From positions 180,766,526-180,830,525 of the forward strand of contig CM038039.1 of assembly GCA_021397845.1 (NCBI GenBank): DNA of 64,000 nucleotides, given 5' to 3'. The position numbers and the translations under genes were made by a program. Under the pieces are notes generated by a model. It was not told the origin of the DNA, did no database searches, and saw only the letters and a list, made by a program, of their open reading frames with translations. Positions 23,100-35,900 of this stretch are shown one piece after another; position 1 is the first letter of the stretch; every line of letters begins with the position of its first letter. This DNA comes from Areca catechu. Lineage: Eukaryota > Streptophyta > Magnoliopsida > Arecales > Arecaceae.

Positions 23100-24064
23100 C
23101 TATTTCTTGTTGGTCGGATGTCCCATCTCGAGGACGGCCCTAATCTTGTCGGGATTGACTTCAATCCCCCTTTGAGTGACCAGGAAGTCGAGGAACTTGC
23201 CTGAAGTTATGCCAAGCACACACTTCACAGGATTGAGCTTCATCTGATGGCATCTCAAGGCATCAAAGGTCTCTTGCAAGTGTTTGATGTGGTTGGCCCT
23301 TTGGAGGCTCTTCACTATGATATCATCCATATAACCCTCCATATTTCTACCTAACTGCCCTTCGAAAACATGGTTGATCAATCTTTGAAAGGTGGCGCCA
23401 GCATTTTTCAAGCTGAAGGGCATCATCCTATAACAGTAAAGGCCTTTGTCGGTGATGAAGGCAGTCTTCTCCTTGTCCTCCGGATGCATCCTGACCTGGT
23501 TATACCCAGAGAAGGCATCCATAAAACTCAAAAGCTGATGACCGGCCGTGGCATCCACCAGATGATCAATCTTCGGCATGGGAAGCTGTCCTTCGAACAA
23601 GCCTTGTTGAGGTCAGTGTAATCTACACAGATCCTCCACTTTCCGTTGGCCTTTTTCACCATGACAACATTCGCCAGCCACTCAGGGTAGTGAACTTCTC
23701 TGATAAAACCGATGTCCGAAAGCTTTCTTACTTCTTCATCAATAGCCCTCTACCTTTCGGCAGCGAAGCTCCTCTTTTTCTGCCAGACGGGCCTGTAGCT
23801 CGGATCCACCCTTAATTGGTGGGTGATGATGTCCGACGAGATTCCCGGCATGTCCGAGGCTAACCAGGTAAAGATGTCAGCGTTGCTTCTAAGAAAGCCG
23901 ATTAACTCTGACTTGATGTCTTCGCCGAGGGAGCTTCCAATTTGGTGGACTTTGGTGGGGTCATCCTCATGAAGAGGAACAAACAGGATTTTCTCGTTTG
24001 GCCGACCATGGCCGTCGACCTCAGCCCTTAGATCGAGCTGCTCCAGAGTAGGACGGCCCTTCGA
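23100..24064 (-). pseudogene. Reverse transcriptase of Tat element 1
   Basis: Motifs in order from 24064 leftwards: 'RPVRQKKRSF' spacer, 'YPEWLANVVMVKKANGKWR' with 'CVDYTDLNKAC', 'LLSFMDAFSGYNQVRMHPED' (first catalytic D), 'MMPFSLKNAGATFQRLIN', and YMDD in 'NMEGYMDDIIVKS' (two catalytic D). The final stretch 23100-23600 is open. A stop interrupts the upstream part near 23753. RT copies the RNA genome into cDNA. The key residues are present but the polyprotein is broken. Confidence 0.9.
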
Positions 24065-24616
24065 CTATTGATTAAGGATAGTCAAACATTGTCTGGCCAT
24101 CCATCGGTCTCCCCTTATCACTCCGACCCTGCTCCTGGTCGGAAACTTCACCACCATATGGTAAGTAGACACGATGGCTTGAAACTTGTTGAGAGTCGGT
24201 CGGCCTAGAATGGCGTTGTAAGTCGAGGTCGTCTGGATGACCACAAAGTTGATGGGGAGAGTTTTTTGGAAAGGCTCCGTCCCGATCGTTATGGGTAAGG
24301 TGATTTCTCCTTCAACTCCGATGGAGTTTTCTCCAAAGCTTGTCAGCAGTATGGGGGACTCATGCAGCATCGATCAGGACAAGTTCATTCTCAGGAAAGC
24401 ATCATACAATAACATCTCCATGGAGCTTCCATTATCTATAAGTATTCTCTTTACATCATAGTTGGTGATAACCGCTGAAACGACTATAGGTTCGTTTTCA
24501 AAGACATGGGACTCCAAAAGGTCCTCGTTGGAGAAGGTGATCGCATTGGAGCCCCTTGATCTCTTGACAAGGTTTGGACCATCTTCGTAGCCCCTGTTGG
24601 ACCTTCGATGCAACAT
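24065..24616 (-). pseudogene. Aspartic protease region of Tat element 1
   Basis: 'VKRILIDNGSSMEMLLYDAF' holds the active-site D in the Tat-type form D-N-G-S, and 'TYNAILGRPTLNKFQAIVST' is the conserved C-terminal motif. One TGA at 24374-24376 splits the frame; CGA to TGA is a likely origin. The protease would cut the Gag-Pol polyprotein. Confidence 0.85.
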
Positions 24617-24640
24617 GTTGACGCCCCCATCAGTCGGCCT

Positions 24641-25969
24641 CTAGTGGGGGAGCTCCATCTCCTCCGGAGGGTTTCTGGTGGCGGAGGCTTCAGCTCGATC
24701 CCGACGGGGTCTGACATACTTTCGCAAGTACCCCCTTCGGATGAGATCTTCGATGACGTCCTTCAGCTGCAGGCACTCCTCAGTATTATACCCATGGTCC
24801 CGGTGAAACTTGCAGTATCTGTTCTTGTCCCTGAAAGCAGGTGGGACCCTCATTGGGCGAGGCCTTTGGAGGAAGGCCTCGTTTTCGATCTCCAGGAGGA
24901 TCTTCTCCCTTGGGAGGGAGAGGGGCGCGTAGTTTTCGAACCTCCTGGGATAGTCCTTCAGCTTTGGACTCTGGCACCGGGCGGACCTGTTGTTGTTAGG
25001 GGATCAGATTTCAGGAGCCTTGTCACTTCGCTTCTTTGGGTTCGGCCTCCCCTCCTCCTGTCGTCGGCTTGCCGAATGCTCCTCGACGATGGCATACTTC
25101 TGTGCCCGGGTCAACAACTCAGGGTAGCTCATCGGAAACTGCTTGTCCAGGGTGAAAGTAAGCCTGGATGATCGTAGCCCTCTTTTGAAGGCCGACATAG
25201 CCACCGCCTCATTCAGGTCCGGGACCTCCGTGGCCGCTGAGTTGAAACGGGTCATGTAGTCTCGGAGCGTCTCTCCCTCTCTTTGCGACACGAGGAAGAG
25301 GCAGTCGATATTTCTTGGAGTCTGACTGCAGTTCCTGAAATGGGAAAGAAAAAGATTTTCAAGTTAGGGAAAGGAGTGGATCGTACCTGGTCGAATTATG
25401 GAGAACCACATCCGGGCAGCCTTCTTTAGGGTTGCTGGGAAGGCAATGAAGTGGAGGGCATCGGAAGCACCTTGTACCATCATGTGGGCCTTGTAGGTGC
25501 CCAGATGGTCCAGCAGGTCGGTGGTGCCGTCATAGGGCTCCACCTGAGGAACTTTGAAGTGGTGGGGGATCGGCTCCGCTAAAATCTCTTTGGAGAAGGG
25601 CGGGCGGGAGTCGTATACCCGCCCCCCTTCGGCCTTCTGCCGAAGGACAATTTCGTCTATGCGCTCCTCAATGCGCAGAATTTTATCGGCGTAGCCTCTT
25701 GAAGGTTCGGCTGGAGGCCGACCACTGGCCGGGATGGATTCGGCGTAGGAAGGTGAGGCCGATCTCGCCCTCTTGCTTTCGGCTCGCGCCCCCTGGGACC
25801 TCCGGGGCTCCACCACGGGATGAGAATAATGTTGGACTTCCAGCTGTCGGCTCCCGCCGACAGCTGGTTGATGATCGGTGCAGGAAACGGTGGCTGACTG
25901 TTGCTGGTTGTTGGTCGTCTCCTGGAAACGTTGGACCGCTACCGTGAGTGTTTCAATTTGGCTTACCAA
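24641..25969 (-). pseudogene. Gag of Tat element 1
   Basis: From 25969 leftwards: an N-terminal region rich in Q, S and R; 'PHHFKVPQVEPYDGTTDLLD' and 'ALHFIAFPATLKKAARMWF', the retrotransposon gag core; 'QREGETLRDYMTRFN' at ~25285; and a zinc-knuckle-like 'YCKFHRDHGYNTEECLQLKD' at ~24820-24760. In-frame stops lie at ~25362 and ~25003. Gag would assemble the particle and bind RNA. Confidence 0.9.
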
Positions 25970-26171
25970 TATCTGGAACTACTGTAGTCCCAGGGTGATG
26001 GTGGGCTCCACAGCAGTGGTGGGGACAGCGATAGTGGCGGTGGCGCTTTCCCTCGGGAGTTCTTCGGACCTGGATAGGGAAAAACCCTAGCAGAGGGGTT
26101 TTGGCGCTCTTCCCTTAGCCATTGCCCCGCAGATAAGCAGATTCCTCCTTTTAGTGAAAGGGAATCAGGCC

Positions 26172-26189
26172 CTTTCTCTAGCACCAATC
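26172..26189 (-). promoter_or_regulatory. Primer-binding site of Tat element 1
   Basis: Directly inside the right LTR the minus strand reads GATTGGTGCTAGAGAAAGG. TTGGTGCTAGAGAAAGG starts with the expected TTGG(T) and lies where the primer-binding site must be. I do not name the tRNA. Confidence 0.6.
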
Positions 26190-26964
26190 TGTTGACGTAT
26201 CCTCTCCTGGGCAGGGTCGGTCGGTGGTGCTGTAGCGCGCCTCGTCCGATCGACCTGCAACAAAGTCCCCAAAGCGCCGGTGGTGTTCCGGCAGGGGACA
26301 CTCTGATGCTTAAGTCAGCCGAAGAGTGAGAGCAACAGAATGGAGGAATAAAAATGGACAGCGTTTGGAGAGGGAAGAGTGAACTTACTCTCGAGCAGGG
26401 TCCCTTGGATACCTTATATAGGCACGGAACAGTTCAAAAGTTGTTATGGGGCAGGCCGAGAAAGATCGATTTGCCCTTACTAGGATCTGGAGAGTGGCCA
26501 CGTGGCGCCCTGAGAGGGCAAAGTTGTGAGAGTAGTGGAGCGGCGCTGCTGCAGTGGCAGAATTCCATTGTAACAAAAGGGCTTTCTGGAACACTCTAGG
26601 GTCCCGAAGCGAATCAACCAGACCCCAGCAGGAGTGGCCGTCGGACCTCTGCGCTAGTGGTTCGGCTGCCGAAGGAGATAGATGAGCCGGACCCCAGAAG
26701 GAGTGGCCGTCGGACCTCTGTCCCAATGGGTCAGCTACCGAAGGAGATAGATGAGCTGGACCCCAGCAGGAGTGGCCGTTGGACCTCTGTCCCAGTGGTT
26801 TGGCTGCCGAAGGAGATAGATGAGTCGGACTCCAGAAGGAGTGGCCGTCGGACCTCTGCCCCAATGGGCCGGCTTTGCACGTCCGTTGGCATTCTCAGAG
26901 GGGCCGGTCCTGTCAGACTGCCAAAAGAAATCGGCGCGATTTAGTGGCGAGCCGAATAGGTACA
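26190..26964 (-). repeat. 5' LTR of Tat element 1
   Basis: Matches 16228-17001, starting TGTTGACGTATCC on the plus strand and ending GAATAGGTACA. It contains the second copy of the 69-bp tandem array (~26600-26880). Adjacent to the primer-binding site, hence the 5' LTR of a minus-strand element. Confidence 0.85.
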
Positions 26965-26967
26965 ATA

Positions 26968-27435
26968 ATATCCATTTCTGAACAGGTATCATAATCCTGT
27001 TCGCAACATATCATAAGGTAGAGGATATTTTTATCATTGAATTGAAAAAGTTTAAAAATTTTTCATTGATGAAAATATCATTCGCCTTATGATATCCGGT
27101 GAACAGGATTATAATACATTGTTCATAAACATGTATCATAAGGAAATGACATTTTTATCATTCAAATATATATTTAGTACCCGTAATTTACTTTTTCTTG
27201 AAAATTTTGAATGAAAAATAGTGTGTCATAATCCTGTTCACAGAATATTATAAGGTTAAAGATATTTTCATTATTGATAAATTTTTAAATTTTTTTTAAT
27301 GATAAAAATATCTCTCGGTCTTATACTGCATAGATATCTTAATCCAAGCCAAATATATCATAATATAAGCCAACGGATACCATAATTTTTTTATTAAAAA
27401 AAATATTTTTATCATTTAAATTTTTAATAAAAATA
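26968..27435. repeat. Right arm of the AT-rich inverted-repeat element
   Basis: Reverse-complement partner of 15905-16227: TAAGCCAACGGATACCATAAT near 27370-27400 corresponds to ATTATAATACCCATTGGCTTG on the left. Several internal subunits contain ATCATAATCCTGTTC and CATAAGG..GA.GATATTTTTATC. It ends ~530 bp before the 5' region of the host gene. Confidence 0.6.
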
Positions 27436-29968
27436 TAAAATTATAGATATTAGATGTGTATTAAAAAGTGAAGTTTATGATCTTTATACGATTTAATAAT
27501 ATTTGATGATATATTTTTTATGCACTCTGATGGGTAAAAAAATTACCCATAATATCTGGCGTTAGCCCATTGGTCTAGCTCCAGTAAATTAGGCGAGGGT
27601 AGTTCAGTCAAGTCCGGGCACCGCGTTATTTCATAATTTCATTCCGGATATACCCCATGAAACCCCGGGGTGCCGTGCGGAAGAAAATGGGAAAAGTAAA
27701 AAAGCTAAGAAAAAATAAAAATCCGGAAGGGAGAGAGAAGGGGTGTTGGGTTTCGGGACTCATTCGGGGTATATTCCGTGCGTGGATCCTCTTCCTCGTT
27801 GGCATAAAGGTGAGGAATAAAAAGGACAACCGAATGCGTTTCTTCTCTTCCTCCCGAACTTAAATTTTAGGTGCGTTCTTCTTTCTCTTTCCCCATTGCT
27901 AATCTCGTATGCTGTCATAGATTTGATGTTATGAGTTGGGATTTATGCTTCTCTTTTTTTTCTTTTTCCTTTGCATTCGTTTGGATTCTTCCGTGAATTT
28001 TAGTTGTCGATGATGTTTTCTCCCGTTTTTCTTGAGGTGGTTATGCGACCATACGTGTAAAAATCTCACCTTGGGCTTCGTATACTTCAAAAATTTTTGT
28101 ATTTGATCTGTTTTTCGGAGGAAAAATTTGATTTTGACGGTTTTTGATTGGCTGGGCCTTTGATCTTGACAAGGGTTATGAGAGTTTGTGGTTGATTTGT
28201 ATCTCTTGATGGATTGATCTGAGTTTTGCATTGAGATCACGGAGCATTTGTAACTGAGCCTGGTATTCTGTGTGAAAATGCGTGGGCGCATTCGGGTATG
28301 TTATAAGTCTTGAAGCTCTTTTCTCATTTAGATGTCTTACTCGTTGGATTGATTATTGCTAATATACTCCGATATACTCTTGCAGTTCGCATTATATTTT
28401 GCACCCCAGGTCGTAATTGGTAGTTCTGAGTTTTACCTTTCATTTGGGTCAAATTTAATTGGTTCCACTGGATGAACAATTTCTTCTCGTGATACCAATA
28501 ATGCTGCTAAGTGCTTGAGGAATTGTTGAGTGCTGAAAAACCAGTCCTTTTGTTGGTTGGTTCATTATGCAAAACGTTTTTCATATCATTTTTCTATGAA
28601 TTTATGTGGTCAATTTGTATCTTTAGATGGGGTATATTCTTTCCGCAAGACTTTAGATGGGATATATTCTTTTCTGCAAGGCTTTGTGTGTCTAGCATTA
28701 AGATTTGTGGATTCGCTGCTGATCTTTTATTCCCAGTTTGGAACATATTTTGAGTTTGGCTTGACAAAATTAAATAAATAAACAATTTTTAAGTGTGATG
28801 CTGCATATGCAAATTTGATTTTTCTAATTGACTACCCAATTTTAAAATTTGATGAAATGCAAGCTCCCTTGTTGACATTTTAACTGCATGCATGAAGGTT
28901 TATATTATAGGCATACATAACCTAGTGTAGAACAATGTTTGAAAGAAAAAACCTTTTCTTTAGATTTTCTTGGAACCTATCCAGTAACACCTACATGTTT
29001 TGAGATCTTAATCTCACAAAATTCAAGTTCCTGTGCAAGCTTTTCTTAGAGATTCAGTTTTGCCATATGCAAGAAGCTTAGCAAACTAAAGGAGTAGGGA
29101 CAGTTTTACACTGGTTCTGGCTGCAACTGACCATTTTGGTAAAAACTTGTTGGGTTTCGTCAAAATTTAAATGACAGTATGTTGTTGATTGTTGAAATAC
29201 AACTCACCTGCCTATGCTCATATTTTTATGAAAAAGTTTTATCTATCTATATATAACTTTTACCTTTAAGGTGTATTGTTCAAAGGGAAAACCTTTAAGG
29301 TGTATTGTCACATGACTTTTACCTTGAATATCAAGGTTTATAAATTTTGGTCAAGATTGAGCATAGAGCTGTAAAATTTTTGTCATGTCCTAATACATTA
29401 ATAATTTTTTTCAGGTCAGTTGTTATTTGATACTATTTAATTCTTGTGCTCTTGTTTTTTAAAATCTCAACAGGGGAATGGTCCATCAGATCAATGAGTG
29501 AATACTATGTGTTTTTTTTCTCAGGTTTTATCTATAGAGAGTTCCCCTGCGGGCTGTTGATTCCTTTGCATGTCGTTTTATGATGAAAAAAGGAATGAAA
29601 TATGTTAGATAGATGGGCAAACTAGTTTGCTGAATATTTGAATGCATCTGAGAGGATGGAAGTAAACTTGGTGCTTTAGCATATAAACAATCTCTTGTTA
29701 AATGGATATGGATCTGTCCATGATCAGATAGTTCATATGAGCTTACAAGGATAGTCTGGTATATGATTTTAGTCATAGTCCAATGGTGCAAGAATACTTC
29801 TGTAATGTGTAGACATGGTTGTAGAAACTTAGGCTGCATCAGATTAGACAATAAGTAGCTCTTCCATAAATTAGTGAGATTTCAGAACTGACTAGTGACA
29901 TGTAGAGTAGATTATTCAGCTTTAGGTAATCTTGTTTTGGTTGAACATTATTGTCTGCTTAAAAGTTC
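27436..29968 (+). promoter_or_regulatory. Promoter and probable 5' untranslated region of the ankyrin-RCC1 gene
   Basis: There is no gene-sized open frame. 27600-27870 is GC-richer than its surroundings and ends in C/T-rich DNA (TTCTTCTCTTCCTCCCG, about 27840-27856), typical of a plant transcription start zone. TTTTAG|GTGCGTTC near 27868 could be a splice donor and GCTTAAAAG|TTCATGG near 29965 an acceptor, which would make a ~2.1-kb intron in the 5' untranslated region. The acceptor is weak and I cannot place the transcription start. Confidence 0.4.
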
Positions 29969-32900
29969 ATGGAGGGTTTGGTATCATCTTCGGGCATAGT
30001 AAAGCAGACACCCACTCGCAAATTTTGTACAAGTTGTTCTCAAAAAGATCTGTGGTTTATTTCAAGAGAAGGATCTTTAGCTGAACTAGATTCAGCTTTG
30101 TTATTACTGAAGAAGAATGGTGGCAATATTAATTCGAGGAATGCATTCGGCCTTACTCCTCTACATATAGCGACATGGAGGAATCATGTACCCATTGTGA
30201 AGAAGCTTCTTGCTGCTGGTGCTGATCCTGATGCAAGGGTATGTTGTTTATATCCTTGTTTTTCAATCCTTTAATCATCTCATTGCCTTTTGTGCCCATA
30301 TTCATGTTTCCTATGTGTGTTATGTTATGCAATACTCATATGCTTATCTTTCAGTGGTAAGAGTTTTAGCTTATCCTTGAAATTTTAGGAGATCTTCATA
30401 GCCTTTTGTTTTATATCTTTTGTAAAACTCATGTTTTCCACTGATCTTGATGAACATAGCATATATGAAACTAAGGTTCGTTGTGCCAGCACTGGTGTTC
30501 ATACGGATTAGTAGGTGGCATGGTTTGGTATGTCCTTGTGCCATTTTGTACCGGTTCCAAACCAACATAGTAGAGAGGGTGGGAGAGTGGAAAAGAGAGA
30601 GAGGGGGAGAGGGAGGGAGAGGGACAAATGTAGGGAGAGAGATGGTGAAACTAGCAGAGCATGGCTTAATATGGCAGTGAGGGCAAGGGAGAGGGACAAA
30701 GGTAAGGAGAGAGATGGTGAAGCTAGTTGATGTGGCAGCAAGGGCAAGGGAGATGAGGAATGTGAGAGAGGAAAAGAGAGGGAGAGGAAGGGTGGGATAC
30801 CGAGGCTGCCGAGGCCCCCAGAGGGTTGGAGGGGCTTTGGCGGCCCTTCTCTCTCTCCTTCCTTTTCCCGTTTCTCTCTTTTTCTCTCGTTCCTTCTCCC
30901 CTCTCCCCCTCCTTCACTGGTTTCTTGTTTCGAATGTTGGAGTTGTCCCAATTTGCCACCAACATGGCTTGGTACATCTTGAACCATCATAATCCCTGCC
31001 TAAAGTATTATCTTGAAGCTTTCTTCCTTGAGTACTCTGGACAAGAAAATGGCCACATTTGGTAGTAGCTTTTACCATAATTATCAAATTACATATGGAG
31101 TGTTATCAATTAGGTCAGGTCATGAGCCTGGGCACTTTCTTTTTGAAGGGTGAGAAAAGGGGGCAGGAGGGGAATGAGGATGTGTCATTGAGGGCCTATG
31201 AGTTATCTTGCCCTATTTTCGGTATAGGAGTCTGAAACATTTTTAAACATTGTTGTCGGAAGGGTTGAATGGCCCTCATTTAATAAGTTACATTGAAAAC
31301 ATTCCCATTATCTTCTATTCTTTTTTAGGATCCTTGTTGAAGCTACTTGCAATGCTTTTTTGGATATATGATGTGATATTAGAAGGTAACAATCAACACT
31401 CAAAAGACAAAAAACAATAGAAGAAACAGGTGATTCCATATGACTTACATAAGAGGACAGCTTGATACAAAGTGATCAGGTTATGTTGATTTCCTTGGTT
31501 TTGAATGATTTTTTGTTGATGAAATGTACAAAACTAAGTGTGGCTCATTGCTACTTGTCTATTTTTCAGACTGGGCAAGTGAAGTTGGATAGCAGTTATT
31601 TTTAAATATGCTTACCAAATCTTAACTACCATTCTCTAAGCGTGTTAGTTGGCCTAGGTTACTTAATTGAAAAGAAAGTCGAGAAATCTGTCGAAAGAGA
31701 TTTCCAAGGTTGGGATATCTTTCTTGTGACGATTTGCTTCAATTGAGAAATTGGGGGGGCGGGAAAGGTTAGTTTTTGGAGAGTGGTAGTATGTAAAATC
31801 CCTGTTATCTATTTGATATTGCTTTGGATGTTAGCTTTCTTTGTCATGGATCTAATTGAGAGGGAACAATGTGGTTTGATATTGTTTTCTGCAAGAGTCT
31901 TATGAGAGGATAATGATAGAACTGCTTCTGGGCCACAGGTCATTTTAGGTAATCTTCCATAATCTTCTTCGTCTGTTTATTCTTTTCCTTTTTTTCTTGG
32001 GAGGGGGAGCACTTCCTCCTCCTCGTACTCCCTGTGCAATTAATTGCTTCTTTATGCTAATCTAATACTATCAGAAAATTACTTAGGCATGAAGTTTTTT
32101 GATGAAAGCAAAATAAAGTTATGGCCTCTGTTCTTGGGAGTAAGAGATCTTGACATGTTTTTTCCTTTATTAATATATGAATATTAAGAACATCTAATAA
32201 GGTTTATACTATCTTTTTTCATGTACAAATCTGCATACAACTTGACGAAAGTGAGTTTCTGTCCATGCTTAATTCTCAAGATGATTGGGAATCATATTAT
32301 TCCATGTCCCTTTCAGTTTTTTTTTTTTAAAAAGAAAAACATGTCAATTATCAAATTTAATTTCTATATAATATCTATCTGTTTTCTGCTTCTCCTGAGC
32401 CAGTGGCTAGTTTGGGAACCTTACACTTCTTGCTTTGTTGGATCATTTTTCCCCTTTTCTCTTCTCTACCAATACCATCTTGGTTCAAGTAATTGGGATA
32501 CCAGTTTCTATTGAATGCCACTAAAAGATTGATTAGGCACAAGGGATTTGAATAATCTACTAATCTTGAAGTGCTTTTTGATAATACATGGAGTTGACCA
32601 CATTTCCTAAGGTTATGCAATTAGTTCATTGTTTAAAATCTATAAGGTTGTAAATGTTTAGACCAATGATAACCTCAATTTCAGCTGGAAGTTTGCAGTC
32701 TTTTTTGAATTGGCAATGGTTAGCAATCATTTCATTTTTCAATCTATACAATGAGTAGCAAGTTTTGGTTCTTATTACAGTTTAGAAAATTTGTTTGTGA
32801 TTTTGAAGTTGCTTGGACCAAAAGGTTCTACTTAGATGAGTGTGTCATGTTATGGAACTCATATTTTTTCTATGGATTGGAGCTTTGGCACAAATAGGAT

Positions 32901-35900
32901 GTAACTTCAGATGTGAAGATGCATGCATGCATGCATAGTCTAAGGTTACCCAAGTAATATTTAGTGTAAAAGTTTACTTCAGTCAATCTTTCAGGCACCT
33001 TGATTTATTAGCATTGGTGAGAATACTATCTAAATTGATTTGTAGAGGGCACTCAATGAAATAAAATAATACGTCCATGTAATTGCTTGCAAGAAACAGG
33101 AAAATTGAATGGTACATTAATAGTTGAGCAAAAGTTCATGCTATTACATAAGTTTGAACCTTTCAGGGGAATTAGTTCTGACTGAGCACTGGTTTATTAT
33201 AAATAGAGAGTTCACTTTTCATTTTTGTTTGTCAATTATCAACGTCTCCATGGGCTTCCAAATGAGATAACAACATTGGGAAATATGTTGAGCCTGGATA
33301 CTTCTAACACCATTATATGTTAACATTTCCATGAAAATGATGGTCATGAGGCTGCTGGATACTTCTAACACCATTGTATGTTGAAGGTCTATTTATATTA
33401 TAAATGACCAATCAAATAATCTATTCAGGAGCAATAGACAACTGAAAATGATCAAATTGACTCTCTTCTTCATTTACAAGCTTGGCTTGATTTAATGATT
33501 TCTTTCATTTGTAGTCTTTTCTTTTCCTCTCCTGGATCAAGCATTGAAAATTTAGCTAAAATCAGTACATATTAAAATTGTCACTTGTTAGATGCAGATC
33601 TTGATCAAATTTGGGTAATATATGCTGTTGTTGGATTTATAAATATTTGCTCCATTGGTGTAAGAAACAATATGTTTCTTAGTTCAGTATAGTAACTTGA
33701 ATGGGAAATATATGCTCGATTCTGGTTGTTTTCTGTCTAAAATGTACACTATCTGTTCAGGATGGAGAGTCAGGATGGAGCAGCCTGCACAGGGCACTCC
33801 ATTTTGGTCATCTTGCCGTAGCAAGTGCTCTTCTACAATTTGGTGCATCCCTTGCTCTGGAGGACTCTAAATGTCGTACCCCAGTTGATCTTCTCTCTGG
33901 GCCTCTCTCTCAGATTGTTGGAAATGCACTGGACTCGGGTACTTTTCTACTCATTATCAGAGAATATGTAACCTTTGATAAGAATTCATTCATGGTATTT
34001 CAATTTATGTGACAGAACTGATCAACTTTGTACTGGTGATTACTTGAATGGTCCTTGATTGGTTAAGTTTATCAAGTTTGGTATTTGTCTAGTGGTTATT
34101 TTTTCTGCATCTTTGTTTCAAGTTGATTGCTTAGTTCTTATCATTTACTACTTGAGTGTTTTTGAATCTTGTTGTGCAACAATTGTAAAGTATCTCTATA
34201 TAAATTTGAGGCTTAAATAGTTTTCTATTTCATCTTAGCTGCGACAGAAGTTTTCAGCTGGGGAAGTGGAACAAATTATCAGCTGGGAACTGGCAATGCA
34301 CACATACAGAAGTTGCCATGCAAAGTTGATGCACTCCAGGGCTTTTATATTAAAATAATTGCTGCTTCAAAGTTCCATAGTGTAGCTGTTGGTTCCAAAG
34401 GGGAGCTTTACACCTGGGGATTTGGGAGGGGGGGTCGCCTTGGACACCCAGATTTTGACATTCACAGGTATCTGGTTCATCTGCAACTTATCATGTTCTT
34501 TGGAATCTACATGATAACAATCAAGTGCATGCATAGTTTGGTGGTTGATTGACCAGATTCAACTTTCATTTGTGACATGTCAACAAATGCATTCGTTAAT
34601 TTGATTGCATGTTCTTTAGTTTCTGATATTATCAAATAATTAGAATGTTCACAAATTCTATCTTGATTGAAGACCTGGTTCTGGCACCAGCCCCTGGACT
34701 GCTCTCAGGTTGGTATGGTATTGGGATGCTCTCATCTTGACCCTTGGGATAGGCTAGTGTCCGTACATGGTACAGAATGCCTCCAAACCTCCTTTTTATT
34801 TTTTATTTTTGGTTTTTAATTGTTAATGTTTTTCTGTTGGTTCTAAAGATTTTAAGATCCTTTGGTCACTTAAATATGTACAATATCAAGATATCACTTC
34901 TTGCTGGTTTGAAATTATTTCTATGTTATTCTAATTGTTATTTTATTTTAAAAATAATATGCTTTTATACAAACAAAAATGCACATGAAAAAAAAATATT
35001 GTTTCGTAAGTTGATCCCCACCCTACAAGATATCCAAATTTCATGCAAAATGGGAAAATTTTGGCATGATTTATCTTTTTTTTAAAAAATTTCATAGCCA
35101 AATAAATAGCAAAATATGAAGGGTGGATGACTTTATGGAATATCTGATGAGTAATGGTGTAGAGGATTCCAGATGTAAACATAGGAAGCCTTAATTTATG
35201 CACCTTCTCTCTCCCTCTCCTTGATCCCCTCTTTCTCTCTCTCTCTCTCTCTCTTCCTCTCTGATCTGCCTCTCATGGTTGAACCAAAGAGACTAAAGGG
35301 AACTATCAAGGTCTTTCTTTTTCGATGAGTGACACCTAGCTATCTTGGATTGTACTAAGTGACCCAGCAAAGGAACTAGCCTGTCTTGACTGGTACTAAC
35401 CCAGACAGTCAAGATGTCCGAATTCGTGAGCAAATTGGTGCCCTAGGGTTGTCTTGGGTACTGTTCTCTTGTAAGAATGGTACTATGCTAACAGAATGCA
35501 CCAGTACTGGAAGAAAGTTAGTCCTTGCTATCCATGCTGAAATGTATTTTATTAGAGCATTGGAAGCAATTTAGGGGTTTTAGAGTACATCCTACTCTTC
35601 TTAATTAGTTCATATTAATGGAAGTTTAATTAAACTGAGTGACTTTATTCAAAAGAGAGCCATTCAAGCATGGGTTCTGGACAAAATGAGTCATACTGAT
35701 GATTTATGGAGTGCTAGAGTAGGATGAGTTATAAAGAGAGCCATTTTCTCAAGTGTCAAATTAATATTGATTGATTACCCTTGTAGTTTTGGATGTTTTT
35801 GGTAGTTTGGAGGAAGCTGTGGTGAACCATATAACATAAAATATTGGATTATTAAAATGCAGTTTTTAGCTACTAGTTTCACTTTCCATTTATCTTTAGC

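Larger units (their letters stand above)
16228..26967 (-). mobile_element. Tat element 1 (Ty3/gypsy LTR retrotransposon, ~10.7 kb)
   Basis: Two LTRs (16228-17001 and 26190-26964) flank minus-strand gag, protease, RT, RNase H, a second RNase H and integrase, in that order from right to left. The second RNase H ('LHVDGASN..GAGLIL') is the mark of the Tat lineage. Between integrase and the 3' LTR lies a plus-strand gene. LTRs look ~88-90% alike in the first 150 bp, mostly transitions, so the insertion is moderately old. A clear target duplication is not seen (ATATA against ATAAT). Several frames carry stops, so it is not autonomous now. Confidence 0.9.

Noticed and set aside
24608..25171. 187-codon plus-strand frame opposite gag of Tat element 1
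   Set aside because: It is the complement of gag, whose own protein motifs are clear on the minus strand.
26657..26944. Plus-strand open frame with a 23-residue repeat (PKEIDE...SGR)
   Set aside because: The 69-bp tandem repeat of the LTR explains it; the same frame is broken in the other LTR.
16223..26972. Target duplication for Tat element 1
   Set aside because: ATATA on the left and ATAAT on the right are both AT-rich; the match is not good enough to claim.
27540..27610. Possible tRNA gene (GGCGTTAGCCCATTGGTCTAG)
   Set aside because: The start resembles a tRNA A-box by chance, but no cloverleaf with a proper anticodon stem and T-loop (GGTTCGA) can be formed. I found no tRNA or rRNA genes in the window.
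30508..30990. 160-codon minus-strand frame rich in L, S and P in the first intron
   Set aside because: Low-complexity purine/pyrimidine DNA produces it; it overlaps other frames on both strands and has no motif.
35230..35256. (TC)n run as a possible promoter element
   Set aside because: It is an ordinary microsatellite in an intron of the ankyrin-RCC1 gene.
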